Position numbers and translations under genes: made by a program. A stretch of DNA of 24,644 bases from Saccoglossus kowalevskii (Eukaryota; Hemichordata; Enteropneusta; Harrimaniidae), in NCBI RefSeq assembly GCF_000003605.2, contig NW_003137831.1, positions 136,918-161,561 on the forward strand, read 5' to 3'. Within the stretch, counting starts at the first letter, position 1; each line of letters opens with the position of its first letter. Under the pieces are notes generated by a model. The model saw only the letters and a list, made by a program, of their open reading frames with translations. It was not told the origin of the DNA and searched no databases. Shown here piece after piece: positions 1 to 10,158 of this stretch.

Positions 1-1500
1 CATTTCATGTCAAAATCTCAAATTCTCTAATTTTGGTGAATATTTTGTAATTTTGGTAAAAAGTGATATTTTCGAATTCTTGTTAAAAACCGCAAGTCCA
101 ATTGCTTTGATATTACATATATGGGTACTACATGAGGACCTCTCTCAGATTTGTTCATTTCGTGGTGATATCTTCAATTCTCTGATTTTGATGAATATTT
201 TTGTCATTTTTGGTAAAAGTGATATTTTCAACTTCTTGTTAAAAAACACAAATCCGATTGCTTTGACATCGCATATATAGGTACTACATGTGGTCCTCTC
301 TCAGATTTGTTCATTTCATGATGATATCTTTAATTCTCTAATTTTAGTGAATATTTTTTAAATTTTTGGTAAAAAGTGATATTTTCGACTTCTTGTTAAA
401 AAGCACAAGTCCAATTGCTTTGATATTACATATGTAGGTACTACATGTAGACCTCTCTCAGATTTGTTCATTACGTGATGTTATCTTTAATTCTCTAATT
501 TTGATGAATATTTGGTAAAAAGTGATATTTTCGACTTGTTAAAAACCACAAGTCCGATTGCTTTGATATCGCATATATAGGTACTACATGTGGTCCTTTC
601 TCAGATTTGTTCATTTCATGATGATATCTTTAATTCTCTAATTTTAGTGAATATTTTTTTAATTTTTGGTAAAAAGTGATATATTCGACTTCTTGTTAAA
701 AAGCACAAGTCCAATTGCTTTGATATTACATATGTAGGTACTACATGTAGACCTCTCTCAGATTTGTTCATTTCGTGATGTTATCTTTAATTCTCTAATT
801 TTGATGAATATTTGGTAAAAAGTGATATTTTCGAATTCTTGTTAAAAACCACAAGTCCGATTGCTTTGATATCGCATATATAGGTACTACATGTGGTCCT
901 CTCTCAGATTTGTTCATTTCATGATGATATTTTTAATTCTCTAATTTTAGTGAATATTTTTTTAATTTTTGGTAAAAAGTGATATTTTCGAATTCTTGTT
1001 AAAAACCGCAAGTCCAATTGCTTTGATATTACATATATAGGTACTACATGTGGACCTCTCTCAGATTTGTTCATTTCGTGGTGATATCTTCAATTCTCTA
1101 ATTTTAGTGAATATTTTTTTAATTTTTGGTAAAAAGTGATATTTTCGACTTCTTGTTAAAAACCACAAGTCCGATTGCTTTGATATCGCATATATAGGTA
1201 CTACATGTGGTCCTCTCTCAGATTTGTTCATTTCATGATGATATCTTTAATTCTCTAATTTTAGTGAATATTTTTTTAATTTTTGGTAAAAAGTGATATT
1301 TTCGAATTCTTGTTAAAAACCGCAAGTCCAATTGCTTTGATATTACATATATAGGTACTACATGTGGACCTCTCTCAGATTTGTTCATTTCATTGTGATA
1401 TCTTCAATTTTCTAATTTTGATGAATATTTTTGTTATTTTTGGTGAAAAGTGATATTTTCGACTTCTTGTTAAAAACAGCTAGTCCGATTGCTTTGATAC
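1..1500. repeat. Satellite array, ~157-bp monomers in alternating A/B dimers
   Basis: About ten head-to-tail monomers are visible, beginning mid-unit at the window edge, so the array extends to the left. The landmark AGATTTGTTCATT recurs at 147, 303, 460, 603, 760, 906, 1063, 1220 and 1377, giving spacings of 143-157 bp. Two subtypes alternate without exception. Type A has AGTCCAATTGCTTTGATATTACATAT ending in a GACC or similar box, and type B has TCCGATTGCTTTGATATCGC ending in GTGGTCC. The true repeating unit is therefore a dimer of 300-314 bp. The last monomer decays at about 1490-1500. Short open frames inside it are chance products of the AT-rich unit. Confidence 0.95.
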
Positions 1501-2654
1501 TATACATATTGTCATTTTCTAATGATATCGTCAGTTCTTAATTGAAATGTGCATTGCTAACAGCGGAGAGGCTGCTTGTCTTCAATAATTGTATAACTAG
1601 TTCTTCCTCCTAGTTTTTGTTTTACTGCTTCACATGTACATGTACCATTTTCAGCATAACTGTCTCAAGTTTGCACTGTTCCTAAAAACCTTGAATTTAT
1701 AGACTGTACGCTGTATCACTCCCCTAGGAATATAATATATGAACTTGAGTTGTTACCCCCATTTTCTTTGATGTTGTTCACTAGGAGAAAATGAAGGTCT
1801 GCATGACATTATCTTCAAAGCTGATTTCTTGGTGTTGGTTTGCACTGATTCTGCTTAAAATTACTATGCTAGTTACATGTAATGCTGTCGCCAACAACTG
1901 TTGAAACAATCATACTATTATTCATTTACACTCGCTATAACCACCATTGTTTTAGGATTTGGATTAAATTTAAATATGTTGTTAACTGTTTCTTGAGGAT
2001 GCCTTGGCCAATTTTAATAGCTTGTATGTTCGAAGCACACAGGGGAGGTAATAAGTTTGATGTGTCTGCTTGTGTGTCTGTCTGTGTGGAATTTTATCTA
2101 ATTTAATACATAGGTACCTTGGGGGCAATACAGACATGATTAGTTTTTAAAGTGCCATGCCAATGCATGGTAAGTAGCTAATTTTCATATTAATTAAAAA
2201 CTAAAAACAACTTCTGAGCCAATTTTAGATCAAATTTAGTACATAGGCGGTACATTGTGGTATCCGATGATATGAAGACATGATTAGTTTTGATGCCATA
2301 CTCATGCATATTATTTAATTTCAGTAGGAGATGTAGGTACTTTGGCTAGACATCTATCAAGTTTGATTTCACCACGATTATTTTTTTTATTTGTTATTCA
2401 TAGTTCTTATGCTATATGGGCTTGGAGTCCAATTGACATTGTTTTGATTTGTAGCGGTTCATGCATATACAGTTTATATCAATATTCCGTGAATGTTTCT
2501 GCTATTTTTATTTAAACCAAAAAATACATATTTTGTCGAAATTATTTAAATTGGTCACATGGTTTGGCCACCATATTGAATTACCATCGTCGTCTATCCT
2601 GCGCCTGCATCCCATGTCAACTTTTGCTGTAAATGACCTAAAACTGTATTTGAT
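1501..2654. other. AT-rich intergenic DNA with traces of old repeats
   Basis: No gene is supported here. Two weakly preserved units of a dispersed family (around 2124-2200 and 2265-2340) share an ACATGATTAGTTTT core followed by an ATGCATATT-like tail. Better preserved relatives lie at 3200-3500 and 7575-8113. A TGTCTGCTTGTGTGTCTGTCTGTGTGG stretch near 2060 is simple-sequence-like. The open frames of 70-75 codons at 1882 and 2461 show no conserved motif and have the composition of the surrounding DNA. Confidence 0.55.
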
Positions 2655-2995
2655 TGTTTTGATACTTGGTATGTAGAAACCATATGCAGACCTTTGTCAT
2701 GTGTCTTCATTTTGTGATGATATCTTCTATTTTTGGTGAATAGTTTCGTAATTGTTGGTAAAAAACGCTTATTTTCAACTTCATCTTGAAAACTACCAGC
2801 TCAATTGCTTTGATACATGGTGTGTAGGTACATTGTACCTTGGGTGGACCTCTGTCAGATTTGTTCATTTTGTGATGAATCTTCAATTCTCAATTTTTAG
2901 CGAATATGTTTGGTAAAAAATGCAATTTTTGACTTGTTTATGTTGAAATAACTACCACCTGCCCACTCGCTTTGATACTTGGTATGTCAGTTTTG
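2655..2995. repeat. Two diverged monomers related to the left-edge satellite
   Basis: Recognisable satellite segments appear in the same order as in the array: GCTTTGATAC, GTAGGTAC, GACCTCTGTCAGATTTG, TTCATTTTGTGATGA, a GGTGAATA-type box, and GGTAAAAAA. Spacing between equivalent points is about 150-163 bp. Divergence is far higher than within 1-1500, so these are older isolated copies rather than part of the homogenised array. Confidence 0.8.
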
Positions 2996-3049
2996 TTTAC
3001 AATTGAACCAACCCAGATGCATGTCATGACATGACTTGTTTTTCCATCT

Positions 3050-3195
3050 TTGGAAGTAGTGTTACCAAGATACCATACAATGTTTCTGTTGTCAAATCAC
3101 CCCATAATACTTGAATTCATTCCAATGTTTGACACTGTCTAGTACTTTGCTTATAATGTTGTCCTAATTTAAATTTATCTGTTTCAGTATTTTGG
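3050..3195. repeat. Single unit of a second ~157-bp repeat family
   Basis: It contains GTTACCAAGATACCA, then AAATCACCCCATAATACTTG, AATTCATTCCAATG, ACACTGTCTAG, ACTTTGCTT and TTTAAATTTATCTG. The same ordered boxes occur in a tandem run at 22150-22560 and in part at 10159-10250. The unit has no obvious similarity to the left-edge satellite. Confidence 0.75.
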
Positions 3196-3520
3196 CTCTC
3201 ATGCATCTCAAGAACCATATTTTGGTTTTTGATGAAACTTGATAAATAGATGCTATAGGCTAATGCACAGATTTGATTAGGTTTGGGGTTAAATTTGTGC
3301 ATATTAATTACCTAAACAATTGTTGCATTTAAATAAGACTTGGCCTATAAGTGCATGAGAACAATGCATTAGTTTTGGATTGATATTTGAGCATACTAAT
3401 TGCTAAATTTGCACAAGGTGCATAATCATCACATTTCATTGAAATTTGGTTCAGAGATTCTCTGGGGTAATCCACAGACATGATTCGTTTAATACTAAAA
3501 AACATACACATTCATTATAT
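3196..3520. repeat. Decayed units of a third dispersed repeat family
   Basis: Repeated boxes of the form GATGCT...AATGCACAGA, TTGATTAGGTTTGG, and TTTGTGCATATTAATTACC occur about three times at spacings near 110-130 bp. Related units lie at 2120-2340 and, best preserved, at 7575-8113. There is no coding potential. The minus-strand open frames here run across the repeat units and are not genes. Confidence 0.65.
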
Positions 3521-3719
3521 AATTATTATTAGCCAATTTCTGGTATCTCAAAAAATCAGATTTTAATTGAACTTGTGGTAGAGGTGCTCTGAAATAAATT
3601 AGACTGAAAATCACAGATGTAAAATCAAATGCATTTTCTGTAAGTATTATAATCTTCAATAATGTGAATGACATTGTTTTCACGTTGTGCATCTCAAATA
3701 GCAGACAAATATTAGTTAC

Positions 3720-4060
3720 TTCTTTTATGGAAGGCTCTCAGCACACAGGAGTTCTTTCTAAACTTTCTTTGACTGAGCCATAATATTTGAATTCGTTCAA
3801 AGCTGTAATTTTGTTTTTATATTTGAAATGAAAAGCAGAAACTTTGTCCAAATTTCAGTTTATTTATAATAATAAATATAATACCCACATAATATCGAGA
3901 ACATGGACAATATCCAGTTAGGCTAGACAAAAAAATAAATCTTTGTTTATTGGATTTGTCACACTTTGCAAGATGCATTTTAATTTTTTTTTGCGTCAAA
4001 AAATTACTTTACTGCTGCAAGACAACATGTCTAGAGTGTCTTCCTGACCACTTTTATATA
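3720..4060 (+). repeat. Duplicated block upstream of gene copy 1
   Basis: Ordered similarity to 22500-22840 and to 10250-10400 is visible. Shared boxes are GAATTCGTTCA, AGCAGAAACTT, GTCTAAATTTCAGTTTATT (or close variants), CTAATAAATA-like sequence, ACAATAT...AGTTAGGC or AAGTCAGACAAA, and a TCACACTT...TGC box. Here and at 22.5 kb the block lies upstream of the conserved promoter. At 10.25 kb it lies inside the intron of copy 2. It marks the segmental duplication that spread this locus. Confidence 0.7.
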
Positions 4061-4390
4061 TTCTTTGTAGATTCTACATTTTGTACATCATTTAAAAGAC
4101 ATTTAAGTATAAAGGTTTTGGCACTAAAAAAATCTTCGCTTCCAACTTTCAGGCAAAAAAAAATATTTCACTTGAAAACTCTGATTATCAAAATTTTTAT
4201 TTGTCTGGGCTCAGCAGTGGGTGCATTATTGCAATAGTTCTCTGGGAATTAGATATAGAAAGGAGTTTGTGAGCTTGTTTAGAATGGGGAATGAATATTA
4301 TTCAATTTATCTTGTCTAAAAATTAAATCGTACTAATGAAATTAGGCAACCTTATTTAAAACATATATGACATGGAAATAAAGAAAGAGG

Positions 4391-4745
4391 GATGCTGACT
4401 GCTGTAACAAAGTTGTGATATCATAGTGGCAGTGGAACTTTTGACCAATCACAGGCCAGTTACACATTGCAACCATTGCCTACCAACTAGTTTGTTTACC
4501 AAGCTAGGTTACCTGGTTACTGAATGATCATCTAACTTGCTCTTTGTAATATATTCTTGTAGTGATGTTAATAGTTTGTATCCCCCCCGAATTCCAATTC
4601 ACTAGGTAATATCTAGATTCTGAATGAGCAAGGTTGTAATAATTACGCTATATTATTTGATTATATCAATAGATTTTGAAATTAAAATTTATTTAATAGT
4701 TAAACTAGTAGTTAGTATAAAATAACAGCAGACCACATTTGTTGT
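4391..4745 (+). promoter_or_regulatory. Conserved promoter region of gene copy 1
   Basis: This block is shared with 9520-9950 and 22886-23220. Preserved elements are TTGTGATATCATA, GACCAATCACAG (CCAAT box at 4445-4449), a TGCCTACCA(A/G)CT(A/G)GTTTGTTT stretch, TTTAATAGTTAAACTA, and TATAAAATAA at 4716-4725. The last is a plausible TATA box about 70-80 bp before the exon 1 splice donor. The YY1-like CCATCTTG present in the other two blocks is lost here. Promoter function is inferred from conservation and position next to a donor site. Confidence 0.6.
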
Positions 4746-4796
4746 TCAGTTGAACAACACACTGTTTAATACCTCATATTTTCTAGACTAGATCAG
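4746..4796 (+). other. Candidate non-coding exon 1 of copy 1, with splice donor
   Basis: The sequence TAGACTAGATCAG followed by GTAAGTATGTTA (donor GT at 4797) matches CAGACTAGTTTAG followed by GTAAGTACGTTA in copy 2. A strong donor consensus conserved in both copies, about 70-80 bp after a TATA-like box, suggests a short 5'UTR exon. The start is estimated from the TATA position. The matching intron would be 4797-5469, ending TACTTTTAG. Confidence 0.55.
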
Positions 4797-5469
4797 GTAA
4801 GTATGTTAATTTCTATTCAAAAATTATCTGAAAACATTATGTCTTCATTTTATATAATAGTATAGGTATTTATACTCGTTAATGATGTTGAATGGACATG
4901 TATATAGAGCAGGGAACAGGGAAAAAGGAGTTAAAAAAATTGATTCAGAAATTCTGTAAAAGTAAGCTACTATAACAACATATATATCATCTAAAAGCTT
5001 AGATATAGGTGAATACGGTAGTCCATATGCCATTTCGATGTTTAGCAAAGAGAATAAATGTACCTGATGATCAATTTCATTATTGTTGTTAACCAAATAA
5101 CTGCTCAAAAATCAACAACACTCCATAAATGAATGTGTAGTCAGAGAGTCAAAAAACATATATGTTGTTATAGTAGCATGCGTGGCAACTTTTAGAGAAT
5201 ATCTTAATCATAAATCATTGTTTAACTCGTCCTCCAGTTGCTACCACATGCAGAAATGACTAATGTTTACAAGAGCAATAACACAAGTTTCTGGTCTCTC
5301 GAAAGTTTTTGTTTCCCGCAATCAATGCACTAATTGTCATTACCAACTTAATGTTACTTTTATTTTGATATTTTTCTAAAATTCTTAAAAAATAACCATG
5401 CGTGAAGATTTTAATTTGTATGCACATTTTCAGCTATAACTGACTGTTATTGAATTTTGTTACTTTTAG

Positions 5470-6095
5470 TTGAGAATGGAGAACTTCCGTGAGGTTATTG
5501 ATGAAATAAAATAAGGCAAAGCTGTTGTTAGCACTACTGGTACCTTGATAGGAACAAAACAAGAACCTGATTAATCATGCAGCGTCTTTATTAAAATCAA
5601 CAACCATACATCTTATTTAATTCAGTGCTGTCGTGTGAGCAATGATCGTGGCTTCTCGGCATTGAATGGCTGGACTGAACTAAAACCATACTCCAGTGGT
5701 ACCATACGATGCAGTCACGCGGCTTCATGATTGGTTGTAAGTCGAGAATGACGTTTGAAGCAAGAAGTGTGCCATGTATCACAAAAGTTGACCTTCAAAA
5801 GATATCTGAAATGGACAGACATATAGCAGAGATTGCTATGGGCACTGATCATGGCATCATTTATTTGCCAAGAAGCAAAGGATCACCAATCAACTTCTCT
5901 CTACAAGCCTACTCCCCGTATTTTCACTTTTTTTGTGCCTGCTTTGGTTGAATTGAAGAATTGTAATGGGTCTGGGGACCGAGTGAACGAATAACTGTAA
6001 TGTGGGATGAGAGATCTAAACAAAAAGGTTTCACAATTAATTACAAAGGAGTTAATCATTATCATGCTACCATGACAATAGATCTGGAACATTGA
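5470..6095 (+). pseudogene. Broken coding exon, copy 1 of an unrecognised gene family
   Basis: The exon follows a TTTTAG acceptor. The start codon at 5476 lies in the same GAGAATGGA context as in copy 2, but a TAA at 5512 stops the frame after 12 codons. A frameshift occurs between about 5673 and 5709, since the segment with TELKPYS (from 5671) and the segment from GCKSRMTFEA onward are in different frames. From about 5724 to the stop at 6093-6095 the reading frame is collinear with copy 3 without indels. It is interrupted only by TGA at 5949 and TAA at 5964. Conserved pieces include PCIT, FSLQAYSPY, CFG, GFTI and ATMTIDLEH. I do not recognise the family. There is no signal peptide in the few N-terminal residues. 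I call it a pseudogene with good confidence. Function is unknown. Confidence 0.8.
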
Positions 6096-6185
6096 TCAAT
6101 TTAACACACTTTAAAAGTATGGTTATTATTTTGCTGAAGTTGTCAATTGGCTGTTTGCCACCATTATATACATCTCAGTGTATAT
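6096..6185 (+). other. Conserved 3' flank of copy 1 (likely 3'UTR)
   Basis: The order TTTTGCTGAAGTTGTCAAT, then CACCATTATATACATCTCAGTG is repeated after the stop of copy 2 (11418-11470) and, on the minus strand, after copy 3 (24180-24235). Conservation outside the coding frame in all three copies shows that the whole transcription unit was duplicated, not just the exon. Confidence 0.65.
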
Positions 6186-7574
6186 GTCATGCTATATTGA
6201 AAATAATAATAATTAGTCATTTGCTGACATTACTCTTGATCATTTAAAATTAAATTGTAACAGATGTGTTATGAAACATACATGATTTTCGGTAGCTAAA
6301 CAAAGTGTGCAAAGTGTTTTGTTTCCTTTCTTTTGATTAGTATAGTGCAGACTGTTTGATCGGAGACAAGTATTAGTGATCGATTAACAGTTTGATTACA
6401 TGCATAGTAAAAAAGTGTGGTGTTCACAAGTTACTATTCTACTTGGTGTGACATTGACAGCTTTCTTTGTATAAACTGTGGCAGAGGAATGTTATTGTTT
6501 GTTCCAGCCAAGGCAATGTAGAAACCACAGTGAAAATAACAAAAACATTACAGTCAAGTTCGGTGATCTGTTAGCTATGCCTTTTCATTCACTATGTGTT
6601 CATTAGCTGTGGATACATAGCTCTTTAGTTTTGTAATGGTATTTTAGTCATTTCTAGCGTATTTGGATTTATATCGACACAGAAGAGCTACTAAAAACTT
6701 TTGCGTAATAACGATAAAAGTTGACAGAAGCAGAATATTTTCTCGCATCATACCATCAAAGTTAACACCAATGTTTGTGTGTGTCTGTGTGTTATTTCAA
6801 GTGTGTTCATGTATTAATTCTTCTGTGATTGTGATTGTCCGATTCGCACAAACTTGGCAGGTAGGTGACACCTTCAGCCTAGTTATTAGGAAAAATCTAA
6901 AAAAAATGTATGTATCTCCTACAAATTTAAGATAAATTTACCGTTTTTTTATGTCTTTTTTCTTTAGTGAGAAAATTTACCTTAAACTTGGAGTAAATTT
7001 TCACCAGCAACGGCTTTTAACTCCTCTGTGATTTGTTTGGCTTGGCTGATTTTTTTCATACTAGACAGGCAGGTCGTACCGTCACTAATTGGAATACTTT
7101 AGCTCAAAATTTATCACCTTCTACCAGTCTTGTCTTGCAGCGTTCAAATGATCATGCTTGTTATTTTGGCTACGTTGCACGCCTGCACGCCGCTAAGAAA
7201 TCACTGGCGCCGACATTGCTACACTGTATCAACGTAATCTCAACGTAACTTTTAATGAACTGTAAATGCTGCCTTCAATCTAGAAAATACTATAACAAAA
7301 CGTTTGGAAATAATAAATTTAACAGCAGAACACGTCCTAGCAATAAAATAAAGTAACTTATAAAGACTGAATGTTTTTTTGCAAACTTTGTATACGGTGC
7401 CCGGTTTTAGTTATAAACGGGCGTTATGTTCGTGTCCTACGTGGCAACAACCGAAAACATTTTGCTTGTTTTTTGAGCGGAGCGGATCGCCAACCAGCAT
7501 ACCGGCTTGTCAGTAATATTCGTTATAAAGTATTGGAGAAAATTGGAGCCTGCCATAGTTTGCCTGATAATTAG
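6186..7574. other. AT-rich intergenic DNA, no gene seen
   Basis: Nothing here supports a gene. A TGTTTGTGTGTGTCTGTGTG run near 6770-6795, followed by GATTGTCCGATTCGCACAAACTTGGCA, resembles degenerate dispersed repeat ends. Open frames at 6663, 7033 and 7371 lack recognisable motifs. The stretch 7130-7560 is slightly GC-richer than its surroundings but I cannot assign it. Confidence 0.45.
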
Positions 7575-8113
7575 CAATTTTTTTTTAGATGTTCCATGAC
7601 TGATATATAACGAACCAATCAATTTGATGAAACGTACATAGATGCTCTGGGACAATGCACAGATCTTATTAGTTTTGGGTAAAGATTCCTGTATAGTAAT
7701 TTGCATAATGTTTAGTCAATTTTCGACTTTTCAATTACATTACAATGAAACTTGGTACATAAACTAGTATGTCATAGGACAATGCACATACTTGACAAGT
7801 TGTGGGTTGTTGATAATTGCATAATAATTACCCTATTTGCATAATTAGTAAAGTTTTTGCTTTTCCATGGCTATTTCAAGTATTAATATTACATGTCAAT
7901 GGATCTTGGTACATGAATGTTCTAGAACAATGCACATACCTTATCAGTTTGACATTAAAATCTGTGCTCATGAATTTTGCATAATTAGCCTGTTTTAAGC
8001 TTTTCCATAAATATCATCTAGTTTTTCAGTGAAAATTGATACATAAATAATAAGTCGATTTAATTAGTTTGGGATTCATATACACAATAATAATTACCTA
8101 GTTTGCGCAATAA
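7575..8113. repeat. Run of about four decayed units of the third repeat family
   Basis: Successive units contain a GAAACTTGGTACATA-type box, GGACAATGCACA(G/T)A, TTATTAGTTTTGGG or TTGACAAGTTGTGGG, then TTTGCATAAT(A/T)ATTAG. Spacings are about 130-145 bp (AATGCACA boxes near 7655, 7783 and 7929). The run ends exactly where the transposon at 8117 begins, so the transposon inserted into this repeat. Confidence 0.75.
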
Positions 8114-8116
8114 TTA

Positions 8117-9074
8117 GGCCACCCTTTTTTATAACTTGGTCCTCGGGCCCGCCGACCAGAAAACATCAAGAAAACAAAAACAAAAAAATATTTATTTTTA
8201 GTCTGTCTTCAGGCCCGCCGCTCTGCAAATACACCAAATAAAATTATTTATAAATTTATGACGCCCGCTGCCTTCAAACTGACCGATTGAGTTTAATTTT
8301 TTTCTTACCGCCGCACTTGTTTCCCCCGAGTATCTGAAATAAATTTCGTTTTCATATCAGCGGATCGTTGACTCCGACGGGACTTCCCCACTTTTGAGGT
8401 CACATGGGTCGAGGTTCAGCTTATATATTACATCGACTCTGATTGGCTGATAGCCAAGACTGGGTGACATTCATGACAATCGGCCTTCCATCATAGTGTC
8501 GGTACATGTGGTATTAAGCATGGCGGCTCGCAATGCATGCAATGGCCATGGCTGGTTTTCAATCACGGGGCAGGCCGGGCGAAGGTTTATGAGAAGAAAT
8601 TGGTGCACACAGGAGACACATCTAGTACAGTGGGTGATCTGATACTCCAGGAAGTCACAGATGAGTTAGACGAGCGACCATCGTTTGCATAAAGGGAACG
8701 GACAATCTATCTGACAAGTTTCCGACCATGCTGACATCGTCAATGCCAGTACATTAGTAGAATTCGGTCTGCGTTATATTCACGTCACATACAATAATTC
8801 CAGAGCGCCTGAACACATTGACTCAAGTGAAAGTAAAATGAACGGAAGCCTTGCTATGGCAAGGTAATGACCATTTTTTCTACAAATAAATATTTATTTA
8901 CCAAAAAAATATTCAATTTTTTACTATCCTCCTCTCGAAAGGTAAAGTCAACTGTCATACACGGTCCGAGGACATGAACAATATTGAAAAAAAATTATTT
9001 TCATTTTTCCCCACCCTCCTCTCCATAAGATCTGCCCCAAAAGCCCGAGGACCAAGGTATAAAAAAGGGTGACC
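8117..9074. mobile_element. MITE-like DNA transposon, 958 bp, TTA target duplication
   Basis: Terminal inverted repeats occupy 8117-8148 and 9043-9074. They match at 30 of 32 positions and begin GG(C/T)CACCC followed by six T and an AT-rich box ending CTTGGTCCTCGGGC. The trinucleotide TTA flanks both ends (8114-8116 and 9075-9077). A 3-bp TTA/TAA target site is typical of the PIF/Harbinger superfamily, so that is the tentative class. There is no transposase frame, so it is non-autonomous. Subterminal GGCCCGCCG occurs twice (8146-8154, 8212-8220). The centre (about 8340-8830) is clearly GC-richer than the AT-rich arms. The assignment as a transposon is firm. The superfamily is inferred from the target duplication alone. 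Confidence 0.88.
8537..8692 (+). other. 51-codon open frame in the core of the transposon
   Basis: The frame starts at ATG 8537 and ends at TAA 8690-8692. The product is compact and hydrophilic and includes AKVYEKKLVHTGD and LILQEVTDELDERP, which reads more like a real exon than the AT-rich noise elsewhere. It lies in the GC-rich core, with a TATATATTA stretch about 110 bp upstream (near 8421). It could be a captured host exon, the remains of an accessory transposon gene, or chance. I recognise no family. Confidence 0.3.
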
Positions 9075-9077
9075 TTA

Positions 9078-9519
9078 GCCAAATTTAAGCATTTTCATTT
9101 GTCTCATGTATTATTCAACATATTTAAATGGTACATGGGTTATTTGTACATTATGTCTTCAATACTTTCAACACTGAAATTAATTCTAAGTTTACTTTTA
9201 TTTAGTTTGGTCTAAAGAATCAACCACGATAAACAAAAATTACGATTTCAAATCTACCATAGAGTTTATGCCAAAACAATGTCCCTCAAAAGAAGATGCT
9301 GATGGAATGTTTATTTGATTGGCTCCAAACAGTCAGAGATAAAATTAAATTTCGCATTACACGGTTTCAATCCTCCTTTCATATACCCAAGCAATCATGT
9401 TTTAGATGGTTTGTTAATTCTGGAAAACTGAGCTACCTTGCATGACATTTGTTGTGTCAACATTTTTACAAGAAAAATCTGGTGAACAAGATTTTTATTT
9501 GTGAGAGAGAAATGATCAA
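9078..9519. other. AT-rich DNA between transposon and copy 2 promoter
   Basis: No coding frame, repeat boundary or RNA gene is evident. The first ~30 bp resume the AT-rich repeat-like sequence interrupted by the transposon. Confidence 0.4.
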
Positions 9520-9950
9520 TGTCGATACAAAATTGTGATATCATAATGGTCGCCATCTTGTAAACATTGACCAATCACAGACAGGTTACGTATTGCAGTT
9601 CAATTACCTTTGCCTACCAGCTGGTTTGTTTGTTTGTTTGTGTTTGTGTGTGTGTGCGTGCTGTTTGTCACCTTTAATTTCGACAAAGCTGTGGTGCAAT
9701 TATTCTTTAGTATGAAAGTTGTGCTGTACAAAAAGAGTGATAAACCTCTACAATCCTTACCACTTGTGATCTGTGCTTCCAACTCTTGCTAACGAATTTA
9801 AATCTGAGATAGAGAAACTGTGGTTTAGATACTCACATGACAAGGTTGTAATATTTGTGCTATGATCTTTGACTTGTGTTAAAGAACTTCGGAACAACAA
9901 TATATTTAATAGTTAAACTATTAGTTGCTGTAGTTACTGTAAAATAATAG
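9520..9950 (+). promoter_or_regulatory. Conserved promoter region of gene copy 2
   Basis: It is homologous to 4391-4745 and 22886-23220. It keeps TTGTGATATCATAATGG, a YY1-like CCATCTTG at 9553-9560, and a CCAAT box in GACCAATCACAG (CCAAT at 9571-9575). It also keeps TTTGCCTACCAGCTGGTTTGTT and TTTAATAGTTAAACTATTAGTT. The TATA-like box of the other copies reads TGTAAAATAA here (about 9939-9948), a change expected to weaken it. A simple repeat at 9623-9660 separates the upstream and downstream halves, which also differ from the other copies between about 9660 and 9835. Confidence 0.6.
9623..9660 (+). repeat. Simple repeat (TTTG)n then (TG)n
   Basis: Four TTTG units run into a GTGTTTGTGTGTGTGTGCGTG stretch. 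In the other two promoter copies the same point reads GGTTTGTTTG and continues into unique sequence, so the microsatellite grew here from a short TTTG seed. Confidence 0.9.
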
Positions 9951-9995
9951 CAGACTCTACATTGTTTGATTCATTGTATTTTCAGACTAGTTTAG
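9951..9995 (+). other. Candidate non-coding exon 1 of copy 2, with splice donor
   Basis: TTCAGACTAGTTTAG is followed by the donor GTAAGTACGTTAG (GT at 9996-9997). It is the counterpart of the copy 1 exon ending at 4796. The implied intron is 9996-10725, closing with a polypyrimidine-rich TTTCGTTTCTTTAG acceptor. The exon start is estimated. Confidence 0.55.
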
Positions 9996-10158
9996 GTAAG
10001 TACGTTAGTTTCTATACAAATGAACTGAACACATAATGACTTTATGAACACTATATTTGTATGTTAACATGACGTGGAGAGCAGTAACAGGGTTTTAACA
10101 GTTTATCTTTTTTGTAATCACTATTACATTCAATGCTCAATAGATGTATTGTAGATCT

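Noticed and set aside
53-280. 75-codon open frame inside the satellite
   Set aside because: It spans repeat units that are not kept open in other monomers. It is a chance product of the array.
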